From contig JADJRU010000004.1 in assembly GCA_016712105.1 (NCBI GenBank), forward strand, positions 1 through 64,000: DNA of 64,000 nucleotides. Direction: 5' to 3'. Positions 38,097-47,210 of the stretch are shown here, in pieces. The notes beneath the pieces are model-generated. The model made no database searches. It was given only the letters and a program-made list of their open reading frames with translations, and had not been told where the DNA came from. Source of the stretch: Ahniella sp. Lineage in GTDB: Bacteria; Pseudomonadota; Gammaproteobacteria; Xanthomonadales; Ahniellaceae. Every line of letters starts with the position of its first letter. Positions within the stretch are counted from its first letter, which is position 1. A program made the position numbers and the translations under genes.

Positions 38097-38948
38097 GTGT
38101 CCGAGTCCATTGATCGTTTGTCCGGCCTGTTTGAACGGTTCCGAGTGAATGCGTCCTTGTTTCACTCCGGCACCCTCTGTGGGGTCAGTCGATTCGAGCC
38201 TGTTGCCGGCAGGGGGTTCCTGCATGTGCTGAGGCAGGGCGAGCTGGAGGTATCGCATCCGGGTTTTCCCGGCCGTGTCCGGGTCGAGGCGCCAAGTTTG
38301 CTGTTTTACCCCCGCGCGCAGGCGCGCGTTTTTCATGGGGCACCGACCGAAGGGCCTGACTTCCTGTGTGCGACCCTGGCGTTTGAAGGGGGCGATCTTC
38401 ACCCGGTGGCGCGTGCCCTGCCGCCTTGGTTGATCCTGCCCCTGGCAAGGGTCCAGGGGCTGGAGGCCACACTGAACCTGCTGTTCGATGAGCGAGGCGA
38501 AGGCCGGTGTGGTCAGCGGTTGTTGATTGACCGGCTGTTTGAAGTCCTTCTGCTGCAGATCATCCGTTGGTTGCTCAATCACCCGGAAGAATCCGGAGTG
38601 CCCCCGGGCATGCTGGCCGGTCTCGCCCATCCCCAATTGGCGCGGGTTCTGACGGCCTTGCATGAACGTCCCGGTGAACCATGGGACCTGCACGGGATGG
38701 CCGCGGTGGCCGGTATGTCCCGGTCTGCGTTTGCCGAAGCGTTCCGGGACACCGTGGCAAAAACACCGGCCGACTATCTGGCCCACTTGCGTGTGCTCAT
38801 TGCCCAGCAGAAATTGCGCGCAGGCGGATCCATCAAATTGATTGCCGACCAGCTCGGTTACGCCTCGGCGTCGTCGCTGTCACGTGCGTTCGCCAGTCAC
38901 GTCGGTTGTGCCCCCCGCGATTGGCTCAAGACCCAGACCCTGGGCTGA
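38097..38948 (+). CDS. AraC-family regulator with cupin-type N-terminal domain
   Basis: A 283-aa regulator from a GTG start. Residues about 10-180 match the AraC-associated cupin domain (FERFRVNASLFHSGTLCG, GFLHVLRQGELEV, LLFYPRAQARVFHG). Residues about 195-280 hold the double HTH (LHGMAAVAGMSRSAFAEAFRDTVAKTPADYL in outline, IADQLGYASASSLSRAFASHVGCAP). This architecture is common in regulators of divergent oxidoreductase or AhpD-like genes that respond to small organic or thiol-reactive compounds. Its divergent neighbour is the likely target. Confidence 0.87.
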   Translation: MSESIDRLSGLFERFRVNASLFHSGTLCGVSRFEPVAGRGFLHVLRQGELEVSHPGFPGRVRVEAPSLLFYPRAQARVFHGAPTEGPDFLCATLAFEGGDLHPVARALPPWLILPLARVQGLEATLNLLFDERGEGRCGQRLLIDRLFEVLLLQIIRWLLNHPEESGVPPGMLAGLAHPQLARVLTALHERPGEPWDLHGMAAVAGMSRSAFAEAFRDTVAKTPADYLAHLRVLIAQQKLRAGGSIKLIADQLGYASASSLSRAFASHVGCAPRDWLKTQTLG

Positions 38949-39084
38949 AATGCCTCCCACGGAACAGAGATCGGGGCAGACTCAGACCATGAATTCGAGC
39001 GGCTCGACGCGTTTTCTGCTTCTTTTGCCGTCGGCAGAAGCTGAACCTCACCGCAACAGGGTCAGTGGCCAGTGCAGTCCAGTC

Positions 39085-40405
39085 ATGCGTTCCATCTCTC
39101 GTGTTTCTTGCTGTGTAGTCGTTCTGTGGTTGATGCTCGTTCCGCTGCGTTTGCCGCGGAGTCAGGATCTGCTCTGGCGCGAGATTTCCGAATCGTCGAT
39201 TCAACACACGAAGAATGGGCGGCACGTCATGCCTGCCGGCTACCGCACCTGGGCGCTGGAGAACGAGCGTCTCGACGCCCAACTGAAGTCGGCGCCGATG
39301 GAGCGACCCGGATGGATCAACACCTCGAGCGCAGAAATCAGCTTGCCGGTCGCCAACGGGCGATTTGCCCTCTTTCGATTCGTCGAGTCGCCGATCATGG
39401 CACCCGAACTTCAGGCGAAACATCCCGACATCTCCGGAGGATGCGGAGAAAGACGCACACTCGAGACTCGCGATGGGAGACAACCTTCGCACGGATCGGC
39501 TGGCCATCGGTGCCACCGGCGAATACACGGCATTCCATGGCGGCACGGTCGCAGATGGCTTGGGTGCGGCGGTATCGACGATGGATCGGGTCAATGGCAT
39601 CCATGAGCGCGAAGTCAGCGTTCGCATGGTGCTGGGGCCGAACAACGACCTGATCATGTTCGCCAACGCAGCGACCGATGGTGATGAGAACGCCGATGGC
39701 CTGGTCATGTTGACGGAGAACGTCGACATTCTGAACGCGAACATCGGTTCGGGTAACTTTGATGTCGGCCATGTTGTCTCGACCGGTGGTGGTATTGCCA
39801 GTTTCGGCGTGATCTGCAGCGACGGGAAAGCTCGCGGTGTGACTGGTTTGGGTGGGCCGGTCGATGACGCAGTGGCCGAGGGGACTCATGTCGGGACGAT
39901 CACACACTCGGCGAGCGGCGGTGGCTACAACGGCGTCAGTGTTGCCAGTGTCACCGCCACCATCACCGACAACGATCCGTTCATTGCCGATCTGGCGATC
40001 ACGAACCTGTTGTTCAGTGGCCCGCTGCAATCTGGAATACGCGTGACCCATGAGGTTGCGATCGACAATCAGAGCAGCACTGTCGATGCCAACTCGGCGT
40101 TCTTCAACTTCAGCTTGCCGGTCGAACCCACGAACGTGACTTGGACCTGCATTGCCGATGTGGGTGCCTTCTGTCCGCCGAGTGGTGTTGGCTTGCCAGC
40201 TCATACGGTCAGCATGGCCCGCGGCACCGGCATGCTTTACTGGATCAGTGCAGACTTGCCGCCAACCACGCCCGAAGGCACACCGATCAATTCGCTGGCC
40301 ACCATCGAGTCCCTCGATACCAGCGATCCCGATCTGTCGAACAACTCCGCGGCGCGCATCGACATCGTCGGCCCGGACGGCGTGTTCAAGGATGGCTTCG
40401 AGTAA
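39085..40405 (+). pseudogene. Reprolysin-like secreted metallopeptidase, internally deleted
   Basis: The N-terminal piece (frame of ATG 39085) has a signal sequence and a prodomain: DLLWREISESS, HVMPAGYRTWALENERLDAQL in outline, then NGRFALFRFVESPIMAPELQAKHPDI. Near 39440 this joins, in another frame, the start of an M12B-like catalytic domain (NLRTDRLAIGATGEYTAFHGG, MVLGPNNDLIMFANAATDG, GHVVSTGGGIASFGVIC, KARGVTGLGGPV). At about 39862 the region that should carry the HExxHxxGxxH zinc site is missing; the frame goes straight to a Calx-beta-like end (THVGTITHSASGGGYNGV) and a DUF11-like domain ending VFKDGFE. At least two internal deletions and one frame change make this a non-functional peptidase relic. 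Confidence 0.8.
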
Positions 40406-40417
40406 GCGCCCAAGGAA

Positions 40418-40448
40418 AAGGCGCCACCTGACCGGTGACGCCTTCTTT
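40418..40448. terminator. Intrinsic terminator-like hairpin after the peptidase relic
   Basis: Arms AAGGCGCCACC/GGTGACGCCTT (one C-A mismatch, 5-base loop) at 40418-40444, followed by CTTT. It begins 13 bases after the stop and is preceded by AAAA, so it may work in both directions. Confidence 0.65.
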
Positions 40449-40533
40449 CGGGATGGATCTGGTCATGAAACCGTCGGCTGTTGAATCAGTCGTGACGCAA
40501 CTCGCGGCGGCTCTGACGGCAAGCCGAGTTGTG

Positions 40534-40800
40534 TCATCCCTTCGCGGCTTCTGAAGAGTCAGCGAGATCGCGGTAGTAGGGCTCAACCGTGCCGAAGTAC
40601 TTCATCGTCATCGAATTGCCGCGGCGGTCGAGCGCGCGACCCACAGCCAGGCGCACCCAACCTTCGGTGACGCTGTATTCCTCGACGTTCGTCCGGTCTT
40701 CACCCTTGAAGCGCACGCCCACGCCTCGAGCCAGTGCCTCGGCGTTATGGAACGGGCTTTTCGGATTCACGCACAGACGGTCTGGAGGGGTATCGGACAT
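40534..40800 (-). CDS. DUF3297 family protein
   Basis: An 88-aa protein matching the DUF3297 pattern: PPDRLCVNPKSPFHNAEALARGVGVRFKG (in outline), VEEYSVTEGWVRLAVGRALDRRGNSMTMKYFGTVEPYY. Members are small, soluble and uncharacterised. It has its own intergenic space on both sides (129 bp downstream, 64 bp upstream). Confidence 0.87.
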   Translation of the reverse strand: MSDTPPDRLCVNPKSPFHNAEALARGVGVRFKGEDRTNVEEYSVTEGWVRLAVGRALDRRGNSMTMKYFGTVEPYYRDLADSSEAAKG

Positions 40801-40864
40801 GGCAGCAGTACCTATGGGGCAAAGTGCGAGAGTTTAGCAGGCTGGGCCAAATCGGCAGCCTTGA

Positions 40865-41794
40865 TCAATAAACGCTGATCTCACCAGCCGGACGCGACTT
40901 GAATCGTTTGTGGATCCACAGATACTCGGCCGGAGCCTCGCGCACCATCGCTTCAATCAGGCCATTCACGCGCGCCGTGTCGGCAACCGCATCGTCACTC
41001 GGGAACGAATCCAGTGCCGGGCCTATGCGGAGCACGTAGCTGCCGTCCGGACCGCGCCGATGAAAGAACGGCAGGACGGCTGCACCCGTGAGCTTCGCCA
41101 TCTGGTGGGTGGCCGTGATCGTGGACGCCGGAATGCCGAAAAACGGCGCAAACACGGCGTCCTTGCCACGCATGTCCTGATCCGGGGCGTACCAGAGAAT
41201 GCCGCCGCGCTTCACGTACTTGACGGCTGCGCGCAGTTCTTCGCGCGCGAACATGGCGTCGGCGTATCCCAGCCTTCCGGCCTTCACGGCCCGTTCCAGA
41301 GCCGGTTGCTTGTGGCGACGGTACATGCCTGCCAGCGGAATGTGCCGACACAACATCCGGCCGCAGAGTTCGAGCGTGAGGAAATGGCCCGACAGCAGCA
41401 GGATGCCCCGGCCTTTTGCCCGTTCCGCTTCAAGATGTTCCAGGCCACTGAGGGTGTAGGACTCATGGATGGGCGGCCCCCACCAGGCCCGCACGAATTC
41501 GTAGCCGCCCAAGCCAACGGAGCGCATCGAATCGCGCAGCAGCGTCTCTCTTGCCGCCGCGGACAACTCGGGGAAACACAATTCCAGGTTACGTCGGGCG
41601 ACCTTGCGGCGCCCGCGAAGGGCATGCCAAAGCAGAAATCCCATCAGGGCGCCAACGGCCCGTCCCAGCCAGGGCGGGGCGTTCGCCAGACATTTGAGCA
41701 GGCCGATCCCGGCGCGGCCAGGGCCAAGTATGGAGGCCCCCGGCGCGATCGGCGTCGCGGTTGCCTGGTTGAGGTTCGGGTTGGGACAAGACAA
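40865..41794 (-). CDS. lpxL: Lipid A biosynthesis lauroyl/myristoyl acyltransferase (LpxL/HtrB family)
   Basis: A 309-aa inner-membrane acyltransferase. After an N-terminal hydrophobic segment comes the family sequence RRKVARRNLELCFPELS and the catalytic H-x4-E motif in LLSGHFLTLELCGR, followed by YRRHKQPALERAV and WYAPDQDMRGKDAVFAPFFGI (in outline). It adds a secondary acyl chain to Kdo-lipid A. It is divergent, with a 53-bp gap, from waaA, which makes its Kdo-containing substrate, so the pair probably share a promoter region. Which LpxL/M/P subtype it is cannot be told. Confidence 0.88.
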   Translation of the reverse strand: MSCPNPNLNQATATPIAPGASILGPGRAGIGLLKCLANAPPWLGRAVGALMGFLLWHALRGRRKVARRNLELCFPELSAAARETLLRDSMRSVGLGGYEFVRAWWGPPIHESYTLSGLEHLEAERAKGRGILLLSGHFLTLELCGRMLCRHIPLAGMYRRHKQPALERAVKAGRLGYADAMFAREELRAAVKYVKRGGILWYAPDQDMRGKDAVFAPFFGIPASTITATHQMAKLTGAAVLPFFHRRGPDGSYVLRIGPALDSFPSDDAVADTARVNGLIEAMVREAPAEYLWIHKRFKSRPAGEISVY

Positions 41795-41847
41795 TTTCCG
41801 GGGTCGTTTCGCTATGCTGGCAGTTTACGCGCTGCGGATCGTGTTCG

Positions 41848-43125
41848 GTGTTCTGGCAACGGCTGATTTACACCCTGACCATGTATTTACTCACGCCGGT
41901 GATCGTGTATCGCCTGGCGTGGCGTGGCCTGCGATATCGCGACTATTTCGGTCGGTGGAAGGAGCGTTTCGGCTTTTTCCCGGATCCCGGCATTCGCGAC
42001 AGCATCTGGGTCCATGCGGTGTCGGTCGGTGAGGTCAATGCTGCCTTGCCGCTGATCGAAGGCATGATGCAGCGTTTTGCCGGTGCCCGGATCGTGGTCA
42101 CCACGGTCACTCCGACAGGCTCTGCGCGCGTGCAGAAGCTGTTTGGCGACCGGGTCTTTCACGTCTACCTGCCTTACGACTTGCCGGCGTCGATCGATCG
42201 ATTCCTGGAGCGGATCCATCCCCGGATTGCCGTGATCATGGAAACCGAGATCTGGCCCAACCTGTACCACCTGTGTGAACGCCGCGGCATTCCGATCCTC
42301 ATTGCCAATGCGCGCCTGTCGGAACGATCTTTACGCGGGTACGGACCAGTTCGGCCCCTGGCGCGTGCCGCCGTCCGATCGGTCGCCCAACTGGCAGTGC
42401 AGTCCAAACAGGACGCCGAGCGCCTGCTCCGACTGGGCGCCGAACCCGACAAACTGGTCATTACCGGCAACGTGAAATTCGACATGCCGGTACCGAGTGG
42501 TCTTGAGCGAATCGGCAAGGTTCTGCGCGAATACTGGGGCGAACCTCGGCCGGTATGGATTGCTGCCAGCACCCATGAGGGCGAGGAGTCACGGGTGCTG
42601 GAAGCCCATGCGCGCGTGTTGCGGCGTTATCCGGACGCCCTGCTGGTGATTGCGCCGAGGCATCCCGAGCGATTCAGACCGGTCCAGCAGATCTGCAAAG
42701 GGTATGGATTCCGAACCCTGTGTCGCAGCGAAGATACGGTGGCCCATCATGACACCCAGTGTTTTGTCGTCGACACGCTCGGCGAACTCCTGAATTTTTT
42801 CGCTGCCTGCGACGTGGCGTTTGTCGCCGGAAGCCTGGACGTCATCGGCGGTCACAACGTGCTGGAGCCGGCTGCATTGGCGAAGCCGGTGCTGGTCGGC
42901 CCGCACACCTTCAACTTCGAGCAGATCACCGACAATCTCATCACGGATGGTGCGGCCCTGCGCATCAAGGACGCGACGACGCTCGGCGACATGGTGGTTC
43001 GCCTGTTTTCGGATCGTGACCTGCGCCTTCGAATGGGCGAACAGGCCTTGCTCGCCGTGGAGCGGGAGCGGGGCGCCGTGAAACGCACGATCAACCTGAT
43101 CGACCGCCTGTTGACGCCGGATTGA
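41848..43125 (+). CDS. waaA: 3-deoxy-D-manno-octulosonic acid transferase
   Basis: A 425-aa GT30 glycosyltransferase that attaches Kdo to lipid IVA at the inner membrane. It begins with a membrane-associating segment (YTLTMYLLTPVIVYRLAWRG) from a GTG; an in-frame ATG at 41881 is the alternative. Conserved segments include DSIWVHAVSVGEVNAALPLI, VVTTVTPTGSARV, PYDLPASIDRFLERIHPRIAVIMETEIWPNL (in outline), NARLSERSLRGY, IAASTHEGEE and GGHNVLEPAALAKPVLVGPH. Length is typical. Confidence 0.94.
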   Translation: MFWQRLIYTLTMYLLTPVIVYRLAWRGLRYRDYFGRWKERFGFFPDPGIRDSIWVHAVSVGEVNAALPLIEGMMQRFAGARIVVTTVTPTGSARVQKLFGDRVFHVYLPYDLPASIDRFLERIHPRIAVIMETEIWPNLYHLCERRGIPILIANARLSERSLRGYGPVRPLARAAVRSVAQLAVQSKQDAERLLRLGAEPDKLVITGNVKFDMPVPSGLERIGKVLREYWGEPRPVWIAASTHEGEESRVLEAHARVLRRYPDALLVIAPRHPERFRPVQQICKGYGFRTLCRSEDTVAHHDTQCFVVDTLGELLNFFAACDVAFVAGSLDVIGGHNVLEPAALAKPVLVGPHTFNFEQITDNLITDGAALRIKDATTLGDMVVRLFSDRDLRLRMGEQALLAVERERGAVKRTINLIDRLLTPD

Positions 43126-43200
43126 TCGTTGGTGGGCAAGCCGGTGTCAATTCAGCCGGATTGAGTCAAAATACAGGTCTTGATTCATTCGGAACTGTCC

Positions 43201-44063
43201 ATGCGACTCTGGTCCCTGCTCGGCAACAGCCAAAAGCTTGATGGTGGCGCAATGTTCGGCAATGCGCCGAAAGCCCTGTGGTCGCGCTGGTTGGCGCCTG
43301 ACGCAGACAACCGGGTACCGCTGGCTTGTCGGGCCCTGCTGGTTCAGGGTCTCAATGGCCAGAATGTGCTGTTTGAAACCGGCATCGGCGCCTTCTTCGA
43401 CCCCAAGATGCGCGAGCGTTACGGTGTGGTCGAGGATCGGCACGTGTTGCTGGATTCCCTGGCAGCGGCCGGATTCGCACCCGAGCAGATCGACACGGTG
43501 GTGTTGTCCCATCTGCATTTTGACCATGCCGGTGGATTACTCGCACCGTACGTGGAAGGGGAGGCCATGCGTCTCTTGTTCCCGAATGCTCATTACTTGG
43601 TCAGCCGCGCCTGTTTCGAGCGTGCGGAACATCCGCATGCCCGCGACCGGGCGTCGTTCATTCCCGGTCTGAACGATCTGCTTGGGCATCCGGCCGACTG
43701 GAACTGGTGGATGGCGAGTTCAGCCAACGCCTGGGCCAGACGGTACGTTTCCATTACAGCGAAGGCCATACACCCGGCCTGATGCTGGCTGAAGTGACGG
43801 GTGATGCTGGCGTCGTGTTTTGCGCCGATCTGATCCCCGGCAAGGCCTGGGTCCATGTGCCGATCACGATGGGGTACGACCGTTTTCCGGAACTGCTGGT
43901 CGACGAGAAGAAACAGTTTCTGGATGACAAGCTCGCGCGCGGCGTTCGCCTGTTCTTTACGCACGATCCACACTGCGCCATGGCCAGTTTGGTGCGGGAC
44001 GCCCAAGGCAAATATGCGGTCGCTGACGAGCAGGTCGAACTGGTCGGCATGGCGCTGAACTGA
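43201..44063 (+). pseudogene. Metallo-beta-lactamase-fold hydrolase, interrupted by one frameshift
   Basis: The first part (frame of ATG 43201) has the fold's metal motif VVLSHLHFDHAGGLL. The second part, in another frame from about 43683, has RLELVDGEFSQRLGQTVRFHYSEGHTPGLMLAEV (in outline) with the next metal-ligand His, FCADLIPGKAWVH with the bridging Asp and FFTHDPHCAMASL with the last His. One missing base between 43675 and 43690 explains the break; corrected length is about 287 aa. The family resembles AHL lactonase-like/RNase-Z-unrelated MBL hydrolases; substrate unknown. It follows waaA by 75 bp. Confidence 0.82.
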
Positions 44064-44142
44064 ACGATCCGGATTTGATCAAGAGCAAGGCAGGGACAGC
44101 TTGTCCTGCCATGCTCACCCAACTAACCATTGAGGAACACCC

Positions 44143-44550
44143 ATGAAACTGATTGCATTGATGGCCACGATGGCGCTCGCCGCTGGCGCCCAGCATTTTG
44201 GTGAAACCATTCCCGAAGGCCAGCAGGTCAGTGCTTTGGCGCCAGCCATCGCCGCCTATCAGTCGGACGACAGCGAACCGAAGCTCTACAGTGGTCGAGT
44301 GGGCAAAGTGTGTCAGGCGAAAGGCTGCTGGTTGCAGTTGATTGACGGTGACGTGATGGCACGCGTCAAGTCCGACCACAAGTTCTTCGTGCCCAAGGAC
44401 CTGACCGGCAACGCACAGGTGCTCGGCAAGCTGGTTCGCATCGAACTTGATGCCGAGCAGGCAGAACATTACGCCAAGGAATCGAATGACGGCAGCAAGC
44501 CGGGTCATGAGTTCCAGATCAAGGCCATTGCCGTAGTGGTGAACGAATGA
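44143..44550 (+). CDS. DUF4920 domain protein, exported
   Basis: A 135-aa protein with a short signal sequence (MKLIALMATMALAAGA) and the DUF4920 pattern: SGRVGKVCQAKGCWLQLIDGD, RVKSDHKFFVPKDLTGNAQVLGKLV in outline. The two Cys (VCQAKGCW) suggest metal or redox chemistry, and related proteins are periplasmic. It overlaps the PhoX-like gene by 4 bases (ATGA), so the two are coupled. Confidence 0.8.
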   Translation: MKLIALMATMALAAGAQHFGETIPEGQQVSALAPAIAAYQSDDSEPKLYSGRVGKVCQAKGCWLQLIDGDVMARVKSDHKFFVPKDLTGNAQVLGKLVRIELDAEQAEHYAKESNDGSKPGHEFQIKAIAVVVNE

Positions 44551-45956
44551 CCCAGCGGCCTGGCCGCAGGCGATTTCTTGGACAGATGGGTGGCATCGGT
44601 CTGGGCGGTCTGCCCTTGGCCGGGATGCTGTTGCAGGGGTGTTCCGGCTCTGCGGTGCGAACTCAGTCCGCCGGTTATGGGCAACTGAAGCCGGTCGCCG
44701 ATGCGACCACCGGCTTGCCCTTGTTGCGGTTGCCGGAGGGCTTCCGGTATCGCTCCTTCGGATGGACAGGCTCGCCGTTGGCCGGTGGGTTCCGGACGCC
44801 CAAAGCCCATGATGGCATGGGCATCGTGCGTTCCGAGCGTCGCCAACTGACCCTGATCCGCAACCACGAAATCGTGAGCGACCGCGGCGCGTTTGGCCCC
44901 CCGGAGCTGAGTTATGACGTGGCTGCGGGCGGCGGTTGTATCGCGTTCGAATTCGACACCGAGACCGAACAGGTCAGCGGCGAACGATGTGTGTTGTCGG
45001 GAACCGTCGCGAATTGTTCTGGTGGCGTGACCCCTTGGGGCACCTGGTTGTCGGGTGAGGAGATTGTCCGGATCGATGGTCGGACGATGGACACGATGAA
45101 GCCTGCGGCCCATCTGCCCGGATGGCGTCGTGATCACGGATTCCTGTTCGAGGCCCATCCCGACAGCGCGCGGGCGCCTCAACCCATCACTGCTGCCGGC
45201 CTGTTCAAACATGAAGCAGCGGCCGTCCATGCGGCGAGTGGTGCGGTGTATCTGACCGAAGACAATCATCCGGAAGCCGGCTTCTATCGGTTGACGCCGA
45301 AGGTGCCCGGCCAATTGCTCGAGGGCGGTACATTACACATGCTTGCCGTGAAGGGCAGGCAAGACATGCGCCGCGGCGTTCGGGTCGGTGATTCGTTCGA
45401 CGTGTTCTGGGTGGAAGTGGACGAGCCCACGCGGGGTCACAGTCCCGGCACACGGGACGGCCGAGGCGTATTTGCCCAGGGCTTTGCGCAGGGCGGTGCC
45501 CAGTTCACCCGCGGTGAAGGGGTGTGCCTGGATGGCGACGTCTTGTGGTTCACCTGCACGAACGGGGGCAAGGCAGGCCGAGGGCAAATCTTCGCGCTGA
45601 ATGTCCGCGAGCAGCAACTGACGCTGGTATTTGAGGCCGGTATCGGCGATCAGTTGGACATGCCGGACAATCTGATTGTCAGCCCTCAAGGGTCCTTGCT
45701 GATCTGCGAAGACAACGATCAGATCCGGCCCCAGAAACTCGTGGGCATGCGGTCCGATGGATCGCTGTTCGATTTCTGCGAGAACAACGTCAACCTGAAA
45801 GCCACGCCGTTGCCGGGTTTTCCGGAAGAAGATCTGCGCTGGGAAGAATGGGCGGGCGTGTGTTTTTCGCCAGACGGTCGCTGGCTGTTTGCGAACCTCT
45901 ACAAACCCGGTTTTACGGTTGCGATCACCGGGCCTTGGCAACAAGGGCCTCTTTGA
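44547..45956 (+). CDS. PhoX-like (DUF839) phosphatase-family protein, Tat-exported
   Basis: A 469-aa protein with a twin-arginine signal (RPGRRRFLGQMGGIGLGG) followed by a lipobox-like LLQGC, so it may be a Tat-exported lipoprotein. The body follows the PhoX/DUF839 propeller: NHEIVSDRGAFGPPEL, GGCIAFEFDTE, SGGVTPWGTWLSGEE, YLTEDNHPEAGFYRL, LWFTCTNGGKAGRGQIF, QLDMPDNLIVSPQGSLLICEDNDQ (in outline) and FSPDGRWLFANLYKPG. PhoX enzymes are Ca/Fe-dependent alkaline phosphatases; whether this member keeps that activity is not certain. One base separates it from maf. Confidence 0.83.
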   Translation: MTQRPGRRRFLGQMGGIGLGGLPLAGMLLQGCSGSAVRTQSAGYGQLKPVADATTGLPLLRLPEGFRYRSFGWTGSPLAGGFRTPKAHDGMGIVRSERRQLTLIRNHEIVSDRGAFGPPELSYDVAAGGGCIAFEFDTETEQVSGERCVLSGTVANCSGGVTPWGTWLSGEEIVRIDGRTMDTMKPAAHLPGWRRDHGFLFEAHPDSARAPQPITAAGLFKHEAAAVHAASGAVYLTEDNHPEAGFYRLTPKVPGQLLEGGTLHMLAVKGRQDMRRGVRVGDSFDVFWVEVDEPTRGHSPGTRDGRGVFAQGFAQGGAQFTRGEGVCLDGDVLWFTCTNGGKAGRGQIFALNVREQQLTLVFEAGIGDQLDMPDNLIVSPQGSLLICEDNDQIRPQKLVGMRSDGSLFDFCENNVNLKATPLPGFPEEDLRWEEWAGVCFSPDGRWLFANLYKPGFTVAITGPWQQGPL

Positions 45957-45957
45957 T

Positions 45958-46545
45958 ATGGCCAATGAATCGCGAACACTGTTTCTGGCGTCGCAGTCGC
46001 CGCGACGTCAGGAGTTGTTGCGCCAACTTGGCCTGTCTTTCGAAGTGCTCGACGCGACCATCGAGGAGCGGCAACTTCCCGGCGAGTCGGCGCTCGATTA
46101 CGTTCGGCGTGTAGCACGGGACAAGGCCGCCGCCGGATGGATGCAGGTTGCACACATTCCCGGCGCTGTGGTGCTGGGATCGGATACCGAAGTGGTGCTT
46201 GATGGTGTGGTGTTCGGCAAACCGGTCGATCGCGAAGACGCCAGCCGAATGTTGGTTCTGTTGTCCGGACGAACGCACGAAGTGCATACCGCGGTGGCCG
46301 TGAAGAGCGCTGGACGCTCGTCGGATGTGTTGCACACATCGAAGGTGCGGATCGCAGACTGGCCAGAGGCCGCGATGTCGTCTTACCTCGACAGTGGCGA
46401 GTCCATGGGCAAGGCTGGCGCCTACGCCATCCAGGGGCGCGCAGCAGCGTGGATCCCGTCCCTGGACGGCAGCCATTCCGGTGTGATGGGACTGCCATTG
46501 TTCGAGACCGCACAGTTGCTTCGGGAATACGGACTGGACTGCTGA
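45958..46545 (+). CDS. maf: Maf-family nucleotide pyrophosphatase
   Basis: A 195-aa house-cleaning NTP pyrophosphatase. Motifs are LFLASQSPRRQELLRQLG at the start, ATIEERQLPGES, VLGSDTEVVLDGVVFGKP with the catalytic Asp, and GKAGAYAIQGRAAAWIPSLDGSHSGVMGLPLFET in outline. The ATG at 45958 fits the family start. It is coupled to the trmB-like gene by a TGATG overlap. The substrate (dTTP/UTP or m7GTP class) is not assigned. Confidence 0.92.
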   Translation: MANESRTLFLASQSPRRQELLRQLGLSFEVLDATIEERQLPGESALDYVRRVARDKAAAGWMQVAHIPGAVVLGSDTEVVLDGVVFGKPVDREDASRMLVLLSGRTHEVHTAVAVKSAGRSSDVLHTSKVRIADWPEAAMSSYLDSGESMGKAGAYAIQGRAAAWIPSLDGSHSGVMGLPLFETAQLLREYGLDC

Positions 46546-47210
46546 TGTTCGGCAACTCCACGCCGGTCCACAGCCGGCAGAATGGCGTTCATCCCGATCT
46601 GGAACGGGTCATCGAACGCCACATGACTTCAGTTTGGCGCGCCCCTGCCCACGAGCCGAGCCAACATGCGTTTCTGCAATGGTTGACGCGCGTCGATGTG
46701 GCGACCCGCCCGCTGGTGCTGGATTCCGGATGCGGAACCGGTGCGAGTACGCGCCTGCTCGCCGAGCGCCATCCGGATTCGCTGGTGCTCGGCATTGACC
46801 AGTCATTGTCCCGTCTTGGATCTGAAGCCGAGGAGGGTGTGCAGATCGCCGAACAGGCGTGGCTGCTCCGTGCGCGAGCCGAGACGGTTTGGTCATGCCT
46901 GCAGATGCGGAACCGGCGTGTTGCCAATCACTACCTGCTGTATCCGAATCCTTGGCCAAAACCGGAACACCTTCGGCGCCGATGGCACTGCCATCCAGCC
47001 TGGCCCTTGTTGCTCGGCATTTCCGAGACGATCGAAGTGCGCAGCAACTGGTCGGTGTACATCGATGAAATGGCAACCGCGTTGCGACTGGCCAATCGCC
47101 ACGTGAGTCTGGTGGCCGATTTTCGACCGGATTCCGTCTTGACGCCGTTCGAGGCCAAATACCTGGCCTCGGGACATTCACTTTTTCAGGTCAAGGCAAA
47201 ACCTGGCTGA
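46545..47210 (+). CDS. TrmB-like SAM-dependent methyltransferase
   Basis: A 221-aa Rossmann methyltransferase. Motif I is VLDSGCGTGASTRLLAERHPDSLVLGID (in outline), and the tRNA m7G46 family signature appears as LLYPNPWPKPEHLRRRW. It is shorter and more diverged than classical TrmB at the C-terminus (QVKAKPG end), so it could be a paralogue with another target. The end overlaps convergent ccmI by 20 bases. Confidence 0.72.
   Translation: MFGNSTPVHSRQNGVHPDLERVIERHMTSVWRAPAHEPSQHAFLQWLTRVDVATRPLVLDSGCGTGASTRLLAERHPDSLVLGIDQSLSRLGSEAEEGVQIAEQAWLLRARAETVWSCLQMRNRRVANHYLLYPNPWPKPEHLRRRWHCHPAWPLLLGISETIEVRSNWSVYIDEMATALRLANRHVSLVADFRPDSVLTPFEAKYLASGHSLFQVKAKPG

Noticed and set aside
39072..39653. 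Alternative frame of the peptidase relic as a separate 193-aa protein
   Set aside because: It is Arg/Ala-rich out-of-register text over the prodomain and catalytic piece, which are recognisable in the other two frames.
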